Shown here in pieces: positions 1 through 8,284 of a stretch of 64,000 nucleotides of DNA (its first letter is position 1; every line of letters begins with the position of its first letter). The DNA is taken from NCBI GenBank assembly GCA_963783085.1, contig CAWAMJ010000006.1, forward strand, positions 124,001 through 188,000, written 5' to 3'. Source of the stretch: CAVYUC01 sp963783085 (GTDB lineage Bacteria; Bacteroidota; Bacteroidia; Bacteroidales; Prolixibacteraceae). The notes beneath the pieces are model-generated. The model ran no database searches and had not been told where the DNA came from. It was given only the letters and a program-made list of their open reading frames with translations. The position numbers were made by a program, and so were the translations under genes.

Positions 1-771
1 GCCGCCGTTATTAAAAATGCCGGCATCGGGCCGGTGAAGGTCGATAAAGAACTTTTTGATTTGATCTCGCGCTCGGTAAAAATATCAGAATTAACCAACG
101 GAGCATTCGACATCAGTTATGCCTCTATGGATCGAATCTGGAAATTCGACGGATCGATGAAAAAGTTGCCCACTGACGAGGAAGTGGCCGCGTCGGTTAC
201 ATTGGTTGGTTATCAAAACATCTTTCTTGATCCGCAGGCACAAACTATTTTTCTGACGAAACCGGGAATGCGCATTGGTTTTGGAGCGCTGGGTAAAGGT
301 TATGCCGCCGACAAAGCTAAGCAACTGCTCATTTCAATGGGTGCACCTGCCGGAATTATTAATGCTTCAGGCGATCTCTCGGTTTGGGGAAAGCAACCCG
401 ACGGAACGCCGTGGATGGTCGGAATAACCAATCCGCTGAACAAAAACAAGGTGTTCTCGTGGTTTCCACTCGATAATAATGCTGTTGTTACTTCCGGCAA
501 TTATGAAAAATTTGTGGAATTCAACGGAAGAAAATATACTCATATCATCGATCCGCGGACAGGGTGGCCGGCCAGTGGTTTAACAAGCGTAAGTATTTTC
601 GCCCAAAAAGCTGAACTGGCCGATGCACTTGCTACCGGCGTATTTGTGATGGGGCGCGAAACGGGCCTCGATTTTGTGAACCAACTCCCCGGCATCGAGT
701 GCATTATCGTCGACGACCAGGGGAAAATATATACTTCTGAAAACATTCAGTTAAACACGGTAAAAAAATGA
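1..771 (+). CDS. apbE: FAD:protein FMN transferase (ApbE family), 5' end outside the window
   Basis: The family moves FMN from FAD onto a Ser/Thr of exported or membrane proteins. The reading frame is open from base 1, so the start codon and signal peptide lie upstream; a GTG at 34 is internal. Visible family motifs are GALGKGYAADKA (FAD site), NASGDLSVWG, TSGNYEKF, THIIDPRTG (metal and flavin site) and ADALATGVFVMG near the C-terminus. The next gene overlaps the stop codon by four bases (ATGA), so they are translationally coupled. Coupling to DUF4266 and DUF3570 genes suggests the flavinylated target or flavin-using partner belongs to this cassette. That role is inferred; the enzyme family is clear. 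Confidence 0.93.
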   Translation, partial: AAVIKNAGIGPVKVDKELFDLISRSVKISELTNGAFDISYASMDRIWKFDGSMKKLPTDEEVAASVTLVGYQNIFLDPQAQTIFLTKPGMRIGFGALGKGYAADKAKQLLISMGAPAGIINASGDLSVWGKQPDGTPWMVGITNPLNKNKVFSWFPLDNNAVVTSGNYEKFVEFNGRKYTHIIDPRTGWPASGLTSVSIFAQKAELADALATGVFVMGRETGLDFVNQLPGIECIIVDDQGKIYTSENIQLNTVKK

Positions 772-977
772 AAAAACTAATTCCGGGGCTTTTTGTACTT
801 CTGTTATTTACATCCTGCGCAACTGTAAAAGAGTACGAAAAAGTTTATGTCAACGATGCGGATATGAAATTATCGGCAAATACCAACGAACGTTTTGAAA
901 CCAATTTTCAGGTGTACCGCGAAGGGGCGGCAGGCGCTAATGGCGGAAAAACCGGAGGCGGCTGCGGATGCAATTAA
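768..977 (+). CDS. DUF4266 small lipoprotein with Gly/Cys-rich tail
   Basis: A 69-residue exported lipoprotein. The N-terminus is a lipoprotein signal (MKKLIPGLFVLLLFTSC, acylated Cys at about residue 17), followed by a short charged stretch. The C-terminus is GGKTGGGCGCN, with two cysteines among glycines, typical of DUF4266. It overlaps the ApbE stop (ATGA) and lies 9 bases before the DUF3570 gene. Function is unknown. The conserved Cys-Gly tail could bind a metal, form a disulfide or be modified. The four-base overlap with a flavin transferase makes redox or flavin work on the periplasmic side plausible, but the sequence alone does not show this. Confidence 0.85.
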   Translation: MKKLIPGLFVLLLFTSCATVKEYEKVYVNDADMKLSANTNERFETNFQVYREGAAGANGGKTGGGCGCN

Positions 978-986
978 TATTTTCCT

Positions 987-2451
987 ATGAAAAGTCTGAG
1001 TTTACTTACCCTGATATTGTTTGCCGGTATTGCTGCTTCAGCACAGGACAAAGATTCAGCGAACGAGTACAAAAAGCGCGTGCTCGATAATACGGAAGTC
1101 GATTATTTGATGAGTATGTATCATCAGAACGGAGATCATTCAGCTGTTGGCGGCGGCATCGGAAGTGAAAAATTGTCTGATGCAACGCCCACCATTGTCG
1201 TCAGCGTTCCGTTAAACGATGATGATGTGCTCACGATCGATGCCGGCATTTCTGCGTATACATCGGCTTCGTCAAGTAACATCAACCCGTTTAACAGCAG
1301 CGGCGCTTCGCGTGGTGGCGGCGAAGATGACGACGATGAACGTGAACATGGTTTTTTTAGTCCCGGAATAACAAACTCACAACCCAAAGGAACTCCGTGG
1401 CTGGCATCATCGGGCGCCTCCCGCAGTGATGAGCTGATATCCACACATGTCGATTTCAGCCACAGCTCCAATTCCCGGAATTTTATCTGGGGAGCCAATT
1501 CGTCGGTTTCCAACGAATTCGATTATACTTCGTTTGGTTTTGGTGGCAATATTGCCGGCCTTTTTAATCAAAAAAATACCGAAATAAGCTTAAAAAGCAA
1601 CATTTATCTCGACCAGTGGCGTCCGATTTACCCCACCGAATTGCACGAATATAACCTCTACGGGAATAATTTTTTATCCCGCGGATATTTTCAGGGCGTG
1701 AACGTACTTGATCAAAATGGAAGAATTTCCTCCGGTTATCATCCTGCTGACTTCACTGCAATCAGCCGCCGGGCGCGAAATTCCTATTCGGCATCGTTAT
1801 TTCTTTCGCAGATTTTTAGCAAACGCCTCGATGGCGCATTATTTTTCGATTTGATAAAACAGGAGGGTTTGCTGTCTACACCTTACCACCGAATTTATTT
1901 TGCCGATAAACCAAATTATTACATTGGTCAGGCGAATTACATTCAGGATTATACCACACCTCAAAATCGCGGAGTTTACCAGTTGGCAGACGACATTGAG
2001 CGGCTGCCTTCCACACGCTTCAAAATACCGGTTGGAGTCCGGCTGAATTATTATGTTAATGAAACTTTTATAATGCGAACCTATTACCGGTATTATACGG
2101 ATGACTGGGGTTTGAAAGCACATACTGCCAATTTTGAGTTGCCTGTCCGGTTCGGAGCGAAATTTTCGGTAACGCCATCATACCGGTTTTATACTCAAAA
2201 CGCAGCGAAATATTACGCGCCTTATGAAACACATGTTTCTTCGGAACAATTTTACACCTCTGATCCCGATCTGGCAAAATTTACCAGTAACCAGTACAGC
2301 ATGGCATCTGAATTACAACGATATTTTCAACGATTTTAAAATCAGCCGTTTCGGATTAAAAAATGCGAATTTGAAATTCAGCCACTATGAACGAAGCGAC
2401 GGATTGAATGCAAATATTATTTCCATGGGGTTCAAGTTTATTTTTCAATAA
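987..2451 (+). pseudogene. DUF3570 outer-membrane protein, broken by a +1 frameshift near 2300
   Basis: The protein starts with a signal peptide cut after ASAQ and continues as a Ser/Gly/Asp-rich N-terminal part, then many alternating hydrophobic and aromatic strands of an outer-membrane beta-barrel (DUF3570). The first frame stops at 2339 after the unlikely tail ELQRYFQRF. The frame one base further on reads LNYNDIFNDFKISRFGLK and ends at 2451 in MGFKFIFQ, a normal barrel end with a terminal aromatic belt. One extra base, or two missing, around 2290-2303 explains it. It forms an operon with the ApbE and DUF4266 genes. It is a pseudogene if the base is real, otherwise an intact protein of about 487 residues. 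Confidence 0.82.
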
Positions 2452-2489
2452 AACCTGCTATTTTAGACGAAAATAAACCGGGTTTTTCA

Positions 2490-3092
2490 ATGCAATTTTT
2501 GAACATTGTTCCGTTTGTCAGCTTTTTTATTCTCGCAACTCTTTTAACGGGGCGTATTTTTTACCTTCGAAAAAAAGGAATTAAAGTGACTTCTGACGGT
2601 GGCAGAACTTCTGCAAATACTCGATTTGTTTATCCGGTTTTTGGATTGATCTTTTTGCTTTGGCTTTTTGAAATCATCAAACCGGCAGTTCAAACAAATT
2701 TTTCAGTACTGCCGGATACGTTTACCGGAATCCTTTTTGAATTCTTTTTTCTGAAGGTTACCGGATTGATTTTCATCGCTGCTTCGCTGATTTTACTTTT
2801 TATTACACTGCTGCATTTTAAAACTTCATTACGCTTTGGCCTCAATGAAAACCATCCGGGAAAGCTGATTACTGCCGGCATTTTTTCTGTTTCCAGAAAT
2901 CCTTTTTTCCTTTCGCTCGACCTTTATTTCATTGGAACAGCTTTTATATTGCCAAACTTGTTTTTCATCGGATTTGCAGTTTTGGCAACCATTAGCATCC
3001 ATATTTTCATTCTGAAAGAAGAGCAATTTCTTTTGAATGTCTACAAAGAAGAATATCGGAAGTACCGGGAAAATGTCAGACGCTATATTTAG
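2490..3092 (+). CDS. isoprenylcysteine carboxyl methyltransferase-like membrane protein
   Basis: A 200-residue protein with about five hydrophobic segments. The C-terminal half carries the ICMT/PEMT-type signature: HPGKLITAGIFSVSRNPFF followed by a hydrophobic pair and the terminal EEQFLLNVYKEEYRKYRENV, where the acidic/Tyr motif binds S-adenosylmethionine in this superfamily. Bacterial members methylate small lipids or proteins at the membrane, but substrates are mostly unknown; prenylated cysteine is unlikely here. It starts 38 bases after the DUF3570 gene on the same strand, so it may be the last gene of that operon or an independent unit. Confidence 0.8.
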   Translation: MQFLNIVPFVSFFILATLLTGRIFYLRKKGIKVTSDGGRTSANTRFVYPVFGLIFLLWLFEIIKPAVQTNFSVLPDTFTGILFEFFFLKVTGLIFIAASLILLFITLLHFKTSLRFGLNENHPGKLITAGIFSVSRNPFFLSLDLYFIGTAFILPNLFFIGFAVLATISIHIFILKEEQFLLNVYKEEYRKYRENVRRYI

Positions 3093-3115
3093 CTTACATC
3101 ATTGAAAGGCATTTT

Positions 3116-5065
3116 CTATTCCTGCGGAAACCACACTTTCATTTTTCCAACCCCGCGGTTCGACCAGGCAAAATAAGGGATCATCCGGACAGGATAGCCG
3201 GATTTCCCGGATTTTACCTCGCCGGAAATTTGCGCTACGCCTTTTAATTCTTCCGGTTCTTTTTGCACTGAAAAGCGGGTTTCTTCGGGTATCACCATTT
3301 CGGCAATGTCTTTTACGTTGTCTGTTTCTTCCGCGCAATAAACAACCGGCCCACGCTCCAACGCAACTAGTCCACGGTTATCTTTTACTTGTTCATTGGT
3401 TACAAGTCTTCTGATGTTCATGGGAAGTTTCAGTTCAATGCGGTCGCCTTTTTCCCAGGAACGCTGCAATTTCAGGTAGCCGTTTTCCATGTTCATTTCA
3501 ACCGGTTTTTCGTTGATTTTCACTGAAATTTCTCCTGTGTTTTTATCCGCGTAGGAATATAGATCCGATGGAACCGGGTGATTCTTAGCCCAACCCGGAA
3601 TCCGGACTTTAACTGTAAAGTTTTTGGTTGTCCCCGGATTTACCCTGATGCTGATTTTGCCGTCCCACGGATACTCCGTTTCCTGAATAACGTCAACCGG
3701 ATTTCCGTTTACCGAGAGCGTTGCATGATTGGCAACAAACAGGTTAACGTACAAATCAGTATTTTTGGTGGCGTAAACCAAGCCCGGAATGGATGGAATG
3801 AAACGGATTAAATTAGTGGGGCAGCAGGAGCAGTCGAACCACGATTTACGGGTGCAGGCGCCCTGGTTGAATTCGTATTTTCCGTCCGATTCGAGCGGGT
3901 TGGGATAAAAAAACTTTTTGCCATCGAGCGAAATTCCGGATATCAAACCATTGTACAACGTTCGTTCAATGACATCGAAATATTTGCCGTCGCCGGTGAG
4001 CAAAAACAACCGGTGGTTCCAGTATACATCGCCAATGGAGGCACAGGTTTCGTTGTAAGCAGTTAAATTCGGCAGCTCATAATTCTCTCCAAAAGCTTCG
4101 CCTTGATGTTGCGAACCAATTCCGCCGGTAATGTACATTTTCTTACCCACTACATTGTGCCAGAGCTTGTTTACTGCGTTCAGGTATTCAGAATCGTTGT
4201 AAATCGCTGCAATATCCGTCATTCCGGCGTACATATAAACGGCACGGACTGCATGGCCGACCGCCTCTTCCTGTTGTGTAACCGGCAGGTGATCCTGGCT
4301 GTACGGTCCTTCCAGTTTATGACCTGCTGCATTTCCACGCTGGTCGAGGAAAAATTTCGCCAGTTCCAGGTATTCTTTTTTGCCGGTGATGTTATATAAT
4401 TTAATCAATCCGGTTTCCACAATCTGGTGCCCCGGCGGATTCTGCAATTTTCCGGGCCCAAAACTGTTAACCAGCAAATCGGCGTTTTTAAGCGCAATTT
4501 CCAAAAAGTTTCGTTTACCGGTAGCACGGTGGTGTGCTGCTGCAGCTTCAAATAAATGGCCGCTGTTATAAAGTTCATGGCCGCCGCTGTTTTGCCAGCG
4601 CCGGTTCGTTGGCGTCACCCAGCTGGCAGGCGGGTGCATCGGATCAATTGTATACCACGTGGTGAGATATCCGTCAGGTTCCTGGCCGATTTTTATAATG
4701 GCAATCATGGAATCAAGATACGCCTCCAGTTTGGGGTCGGGATTACTAATGAGCGAATAGGAAGCGCCTTCAATGATTTTGTACAAATCAGTATCGTCAA
4801 ATGGCATTTTTCCGCAAACAGGTCCCTGCTTTTTCCCGCCGGCAATGAGGAAATTTTCCATTCGGCCTTCTTCGCTGCATTTATCAAAAGCAAACTGAAT
4901 GGTAGTTTCCTGAATGGTTTTGATTTTTGGCAGCCAGAAATTATCAGTTAAAACCACATTCCGGATATCAGGCTGTTGAATGGGATAATTTTGGGCTTCC
5001 AACTTTTGATTCGTAAAAAATAAGAAAGCCAGCAAAAGCGTTATTTCGATTTTCAATTTCATCAT
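3116..5065 (-). CDS. GH127 beta-L-arabinofuranosidase-type glycoside hydrolase (DUF1680)
   Basis: A 649-residue exported enzyme with a signal peptide (MMKLKIEITLLLAFLFF, cut after LEAQ), an (alpha/alpha)6 barrel and C-terminal beta-domains. The zinc and catalytic residues of the founding GH127 enzyme line up: Glu339 and Cys341 in NETCASIG, and Cys414-Cys415 in FDCSCCPTN, the first of the pair being the expected cysteine nucleophile. GGHELYNSGHLFEAA is also typical. Family members remove terminal beta-L-arabinofuranose from plant glycans, though some GH127-like proteins act on other sugars. It stands alone, convergent with the ICMT-like gene. Neighbours do not identify a polysaccharide-use locus. 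Confidence 0.92.
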   Translation of the reverse strand: MMKLKIEITLLLAFLFFTNQKLEAQNYPIQQPDIRNVVLTDNFWLPKIKTIQETTIQFAFDKCSEEGRMENFLIAGGKKQGPVCGKMPFDDTDLYKIIEGASYSLISNPDPKLEAYLDSMIAIIKIGQEPDGYLTTWYTIDPMHPPASWVTPTNRRWQNSGGHELYNSGHLFEAAAAHHRATGKRNFLEIALKNADLLVNSFGPGKLQNPPGHQIVETGLIKLYNITGKKEYLELAKFFLDQRGNAAGHKLEGPYSQDHLPVTQQEEAVGHAVRAVYMYAGMTDIAAIYNDSEYLNAVNKLWHNVVGKKMYITGGIGSQHQGEAFGENYELPNLTAYNETCASIGDVYWNHRLFLLTGDGKYFDVIERTLYNGLISGISLDGKKFFYPNPLESDGKYEFNQGACTRKSWFDCSCCPTNLIRFIPSIPGLVYATKNTDLYVNLFVANHATLSVNGNPVDVIQETEYPWDGKISIRVNPGTTKNFTVKVRIPGWAKNHPVPSDLYSYADKNTGEISVKINEKPVEMNMENGYLKLQRSWEKGDRIELKLPMNIRRLVTNEQVKDNRGLVALERGPVVYCAEETDNVKDIAEMVIPEETRFSVQKEPEELKGVAQISGEVKSGKSGYPVRMIPYFAWSNRGVGKMKVWFPQE

Positions 5066-5110
5066 CTTGTTATTTTAAGCTAAAATACAAATATTCAGGT
5101 TTAAAAGTTA

Positions 5111-5250
5111 AGTCTGCTCCGAAAAGTCTGAGTTCATTGATTTTCAACTTCTTTACCCCTGACCCCTAAAGGGGAACTTGCTGAAAATCAATGAACTCTT
5201 CAAAGTCCCCTTGAGGGGATTTAGGGGTTTTTGGCTTTTCGGAGTGGACT
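5111..5250. repeat. nested inverted repeat with two opposed CCCCTnA-type units
   Basis: Arms at 5111-5126 and 5235-5250 match in inverted orientation with two mismatches. Inside, 5130-5146 is perfectly inverted at 5182-5198 (17 of 17 bases). Two short units, ACCCCTGACCCCTAAAGGGG around 5155-5174 and its opposed relative at 5203-5228 (containing CCCCTTGAGGGG), each form their own hairpin. Short elements built on CCCCTAAATCCCC...GGGG are scattered through many Bacteroidota genomes. This looks like two of them in head-to-head orientation. It lies upstream of both the GH127 gene and the membrane-protein gene. It could fold into a large hairpin; mobility or regulation is not shown. Confidence 0.75.
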
Positions 5251-5348
5251 CAAAGTTAAAATCACTTTTACGAAAAGAACCAACAGGTAAGAACCGGTTT
5301 TTCGAAAAATCAAGGTGATATTTGTCCGGGCAATCATAAAAAGACCTT

Positions 5349-5379
5349 TTTGTCCTTTTATTTGAATTGATTATATTTG
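5349..5379 (+). promoter_or_regulatory. Bacteroidota-type promoter for the 5406 gene
   Basis: TTTG at 5349-5352, a 19-base spacer, then TATATTTG at 5372-5379 exactly match the -33/-7 consensus of the Bacteroidota primary sigma factor. Transcription should start around 5386, leaving a leader of about 20 bases before the ATG at 5406. Confidence 0.65.
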
Positions 5380-5405
5380 CCTGCTGAAGTTTTAGCAGGA
5401 TTTAC

Positions 5406-5840
5406 ATGAAAAAAGCTGTATTTATTCTCGTTGCGATTGTATTTTTTTGGGCAGGATTCGTTAGTTCCATCAGTTTCATGGAAGCGTGGCTGAAGTTTCA
5501 GGCTCCGGGCGTTACGCTGCCAATTGGTTTGGGAATTGGCAAAAAAGTGTTCCATTCCCTAAACCACATGGAATGGATTTTCTTTCTTGTGGCTGTTATC
5601 GCTTTGTATTTTTCGGACCTGTTCAGAAAACGAACCTTCCTGGTGTTCTTCGCGGTTGTTATTTTCATACTGTTGGTGCAAACGTTTTTTCTCCTTCCGG
5701 CGTTAACAGAAAGGGCAAATCAGATTATTGACGGTAAAACTCCGGGAAAATCGCTGGTTCATGTTATCTTCGGAATCCTGGAAATCATCAAGGTAACAGT
5801 TCTTTTATGGACTGGTTTTTTGGGATTAAGAAAACCATAG
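5406..5840 (+). CDS. four-helix integral membrane protein, function unknown
   Basis: A 144-residue protein with four predicted membrane segments: residues about 5-27, 55-70, 80-100 and 118-137. Between helices 1 and 2 lies a conserved-looking loop, GVTLPIGLGIGKKVFHSLNH. No catalytic motif is recognisable and I cannot name the family. It has a consensus promoter directly upstream. It ends 150 bases before the racemase gene. That gap contains an open frame whose end (QEAWLPLKLKMNVWIFKKD and on to ILRLK) reads like protein but has no convincing start, and may be a remnant. Confidence 0.7.
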   Translation: MKKAVFILVAIVFFWAGFVSSISFMEAWLKFQAPGVTLPIGLGIGKKVFHSLNHMEWIFFLVAVIALYFSDLFRKRTFLVFFAVVIFILLVQTFFLLPALTERANQIIDGKTPGKSLVHVIFGILEIIKVTVLLWTGFLGLRKP

Positions 5841-5991
5841 CCGACCAAAGCCTGCAGGAAGCCTGGCTGCCACTGAAATTGAAAATGAATGTCTGGATAT
5901 TTAAAAAGGATAATATTTTCACCATGATCCGCACAGAACGAATTTACGGTTTCGATAAAAGCACTGAAGGTTATAAAATTTTAAGATTGAA

Positions 5992-6693
5992 ATGAAAAAG
6001 ATAGGATTAATAGGTGGTTTGGGACCGGAGGCGACCATTGAATATTACAAAAGCATTATTGATTTGTTCAATGAAAAAAGTTCAACGTTAACTTACCCGG
6101 AAATCATTATATACAGCGTAAATATGTCGGAGTTCATCGGGTTGATGAAAAAACAGGAGCTGGAAAAGGCAACCGAACTGCTTTTGGATAAACTTAATTC
6201 GTTAATTGCTGCCGGCGCCGATTTTGGTGCAATAACCGCAAATACTCCGCACCAGTTGTTTAACCGCCTGATTTCCCGGAGTTCATTGCCATTGATTAGC
6301 ATTGTAGATGCCACGTGCCGCAAAGCGCAGTCATTAAAACTGAAACGGCCGGGGCTTTTCGGAACCGGTTTTACGATGAAAGCCTCCTTTTACCAGGACG
6401 TTTTTAACCGGCATGGAATTGATGTTGTTGTGCCTCGGTCTGATGAAATAGAATTTATTAATCAGAAATTATTCGATGAAATCGAATTGGGTATTTTTAA
6501 AGACGAAACCCGTAAAATGTTGATTGAAATCATTCAAAAAATGATTCAGCGACAGAATATTGATTCAATTATTCTTGGGTGCACAGAGTTACCTCTGATT
6601 TTGCCTGATGAAAGTTATGCCGGAATCCCGATGCTCAATACAACTCAAATCCATGTAAAAGAAATTGTTGAGAAATGTTTGCAGGAAGATTAA
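5992..6693 (+). CDS. aspartate/glutamate racemase family protein (YgeA-like)
   Basis: A 233-residue cytosolic amino-acid racemase. It starts MKKIGLIGGLGPEATIEYY, typical of the Asp/Glu racemase superfamily. The second catalytic cysteine is present in LGCTELPLIL near residue 200. In the first active-site loop the usual CNTAH reads ANTPH, so the first cysteine is missing. The E. coli enzyme YgeA, which racemises L-Glu and L-Asp, also has a Thr/Cys pair, so activity remains plausible with altered chirality preference. Physiological use could be D-amino acids for the cell wall or amino-acid catabolism. It is convergent with the DoxX gene, 28 bases away. Confidence 0.88.
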   Translation: MKKIGLIGGLGPEATIEYYKSIIDLFNEKSSTLTYPEIIIYSVNMSEFIGLMKKQELEKATELLLDKLNSLIAAGADFGAITANTPHQLFNRLISRSSLPLISIVDATCRKAQSLKLKRPGLFGTGFTMKASFYQDVFNRHGIDVVVPRSDEIEFINQKLFDEIELGIFKDETRKMLIEIIQKMIQRQNIDSIILGCTELPLILPDESYAGIPMLNTTQIHVKEIVEKCLQED

Positions 6694-6721
6694 CATTAAT
6701 TTTAAACAGAAACGAACGTGC

Positions 6722-7120
6722 TTAATCCCACCAGTTCGAAGAAGAAACAGCGAATTTACCGCCGCCGGTAAAAACAAGTGTTAAAGCGCCAAATAAATAC
6801 AGGGCGGGTAGTTCAACTGCCCAGCCTCCTGAATTCCCCAGTGAAAACAACTGGCTGTAGTGTACCAGGAGCAACGCCGCAACCATGTTCAATACTATCA
6901 GCAAAGCTCCAATTCGGGTACGAAACCCAATGATGATAAGAAACGGACCTGCAATTTCACCCAAAAATACAGCATAAGCCAGGAATTCCGGCAATCCATG
7001 TTTCGCCATAGTTTCCCCGATGAAGCCAATTCCATTTAGTAACTTATTGAATCCGTGGAGGATTAACAGAAGTCCGAATGTAATTCGCAGGATGAGCAAA
7101 CCCGCACTGTATTTTAACAT
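6722..7120 (-). CDS. DoxX family membrane protein
   Basis: A 132-residue protein with four membrane helices and the DoxX signature: LRITFGLLLILHGFNKL at the N-terminus, GLPEFLAYAVFLGEIAGP in the middle and GWAVELPALYLFGALTLVF near the end. Members are associated with quinone or thiosulfate redox chemistry in a few organisms, but most, including this one, have no assigned substrate. It is a single gene convergent with the racemase and divergent from rdgB. Confidence 0.88.
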   Translation of the reverse strand: MLKYSAGLLILRITFGLLLILHGFNKLLNGIGFIGETMAKHGLPEFLAYAVFLGEIAGPFLIIIGFRTRIGALLIVLNMVAALLLVHYSQLFSLGNSGGWAVELPALYLFGALTLVFTGGGKFAVSSSNWWD

Positions 7121-7334
7121 GATGTTGATATTTCATTCATCAGGTTAAACATTTAAGTTCCGTGCGGGGTTCAAAAAAAGAAAGACCCACCGGTTCGCGT
7201 TTCACAAAAATTGACTCCTAATTTCCAGTGGATAACCGTTCAAAAAACAATAACAGTTGACCAAACCGCCTCTTCCGGTGCACGATTTACGGATATCCTG
7301 TTTCATTTGATTATTTTTGTCCAAAATTTGATCT

Positions 7335-7913
7335 ATGAAACTTGTTTTTGCTACCAACAACAAACACAAAATTAAGGAGTTACAGGCCATTCTGGGAGAT
7401 TCATTTGAATTGCTTAGCTTAAAAGATATCGGGTGTTTTGAGGAAATTCCGGAAGAACAACCAACGCTCGAAGGAAATGCCCGTCAGAAATCCATGTTTG
7501 TTCATGAACGGTATGGATATTCCTGTTTTGCCGATGACACCGGCCTCGAAATTGAAGCGCTGAACGGCCGCCCTGGAGTTTTTTCGGCGCGCTATGCCGG
7601 AGAAGAAAAAAGCGCTGAAGCGAACATGGATAAAGTTTTGCGCGAGATGGCCGGCGTTAACAATCGCAAAGCTCGTTTCAGAACAGTGATTTCGCTGATA
7701 ATAAACGGAGAGGAAAAACAGTTTGACGGAATTGTGGAAGGGCAAATCATTCGTGAAAAAAAAGGTACTTCCGGATTTGGTTACGACCCGATTTTTTTGC
7801 CGGATGGGTACACGCGCACATTTGCTGAAATGGATTTGGACGAGAAAAACCAGATCAGCCACCGTGGAAGAGCTGTACAAAAACTGGCCGCTTATTTAAA
7901 AACAATAAAATAG
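7335..7913 (+). CDS. rdgB: RdgB/HAM1 non-canonical purine NTP pyrophosphatase
   Basis: It hydrolyses dITP, ITP and XTP to the monophosphate plus pyrophosphate, clearing deaminated purines before they enter DNA or RNA. The 192-residue length is standard. Motifs are the start MKLVFATNNKHKIKEL with the nucleotide-binding TNN and K, ADDTGLEIEALNGRPGVFSA with the metal-binding Asp pair, GTSGFGYDPIFLPDG with base recognition, and SHRGRA at the C-terminus. A -7 element TATTTTTG at 7312-7319 lies just upstream, which gives a short leader. Confidence 0.96.
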   Translation: MKLVFATNNKHKIKELQAILGDSFELLSLKDIGCFEEIPEEQPTLEGNARQKSMFVHERYGYSCFADDTGLEIEALNGRPGVFSARYAGEEKSAEANMDKVLREMAGVNNRKARFRTVISLIINGEEKQFDGIVEGQIIREKKGTSGFGYDPIFLPDGYTRTFAEMDLDEKNQISHRGRAVQKLAAYLKTIK

Positions 7914-7948
7914 TGTAAATTCTAAAATCAGCGGTTTTCATATTTTTA

Positions 7949-8080
7949 ATGGTTACCGGCGCTTACCAGGCTTTGTCAATTGCGCTGTTTTATTTGATGG
8001 CGCTAATGTTTCTTTTTTTCGTAATTCATGAAGTAGATTTATGGAACCTGAAGAAATACGATTCAATGTCGAAAAATTAA
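7949..8080 (+). CDS. possible 43-residue single-helix membrane protein
   Basis: A short open frame beginning MVTGAYQALSIALFYLMALM continues FLFFVIHEVDLWNLKKYDSMSKN and stops at 8080. It is one hydrophobic helix followed by a basic, polar tail, a typical small-membrane-protein layout. There is no Shine-Dalgarno or promoter I can defend, and AT-rich sequence can give such frames by chance. It would sit just downstream of rdgB. This is a candidate only, with no known family. Confidence 0.3.
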   Translation: MVTGAYQALSIALFYLMALMFLFFVIHEVDLWNLKKYDSMSKN

Positions 8081-8195
8081 GAATAACATTTTTTACTAAA
8101 CTAAACGGCATTAAAATATGATTTCAGAATTGACGACATTACCGTTGATTTTTACCAACTGTTCTGAAGCATAAATGCAAAATAATAGTTATTCC

Positions 8196-8226
8196 TTTTT
8201 CGTTACTTTTATCCGGCTTAAGTTTG
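8196..8226 (+). promoter_or_regulatory. promoter of porZ-recO
   Basis: TAAGTTTG at 8219-8226 matches the TAnnTTTG -7 consensus, with a weaker TTTT at 8196-8199 at the -33 position (19-base spacer). Initiation near 8233 would leave the ATG at 8234 without a leader, which supports the ATG at 8285 as the true start of porZ. Confidence 0.45.
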
Positions 8227-8284
8227 CCTGCTAATGCAAAAAAAAGCCTTTGAAGAAGGAGCTGAATTTATTAAGAAAAAATAT

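Noticed and set aside
5807..5995. Frame before the racemase gene ending ILRLK
   Set aside because: It overlaps the membrane-protein end and lacks a believable start; perhaps a remnant, not a gene.
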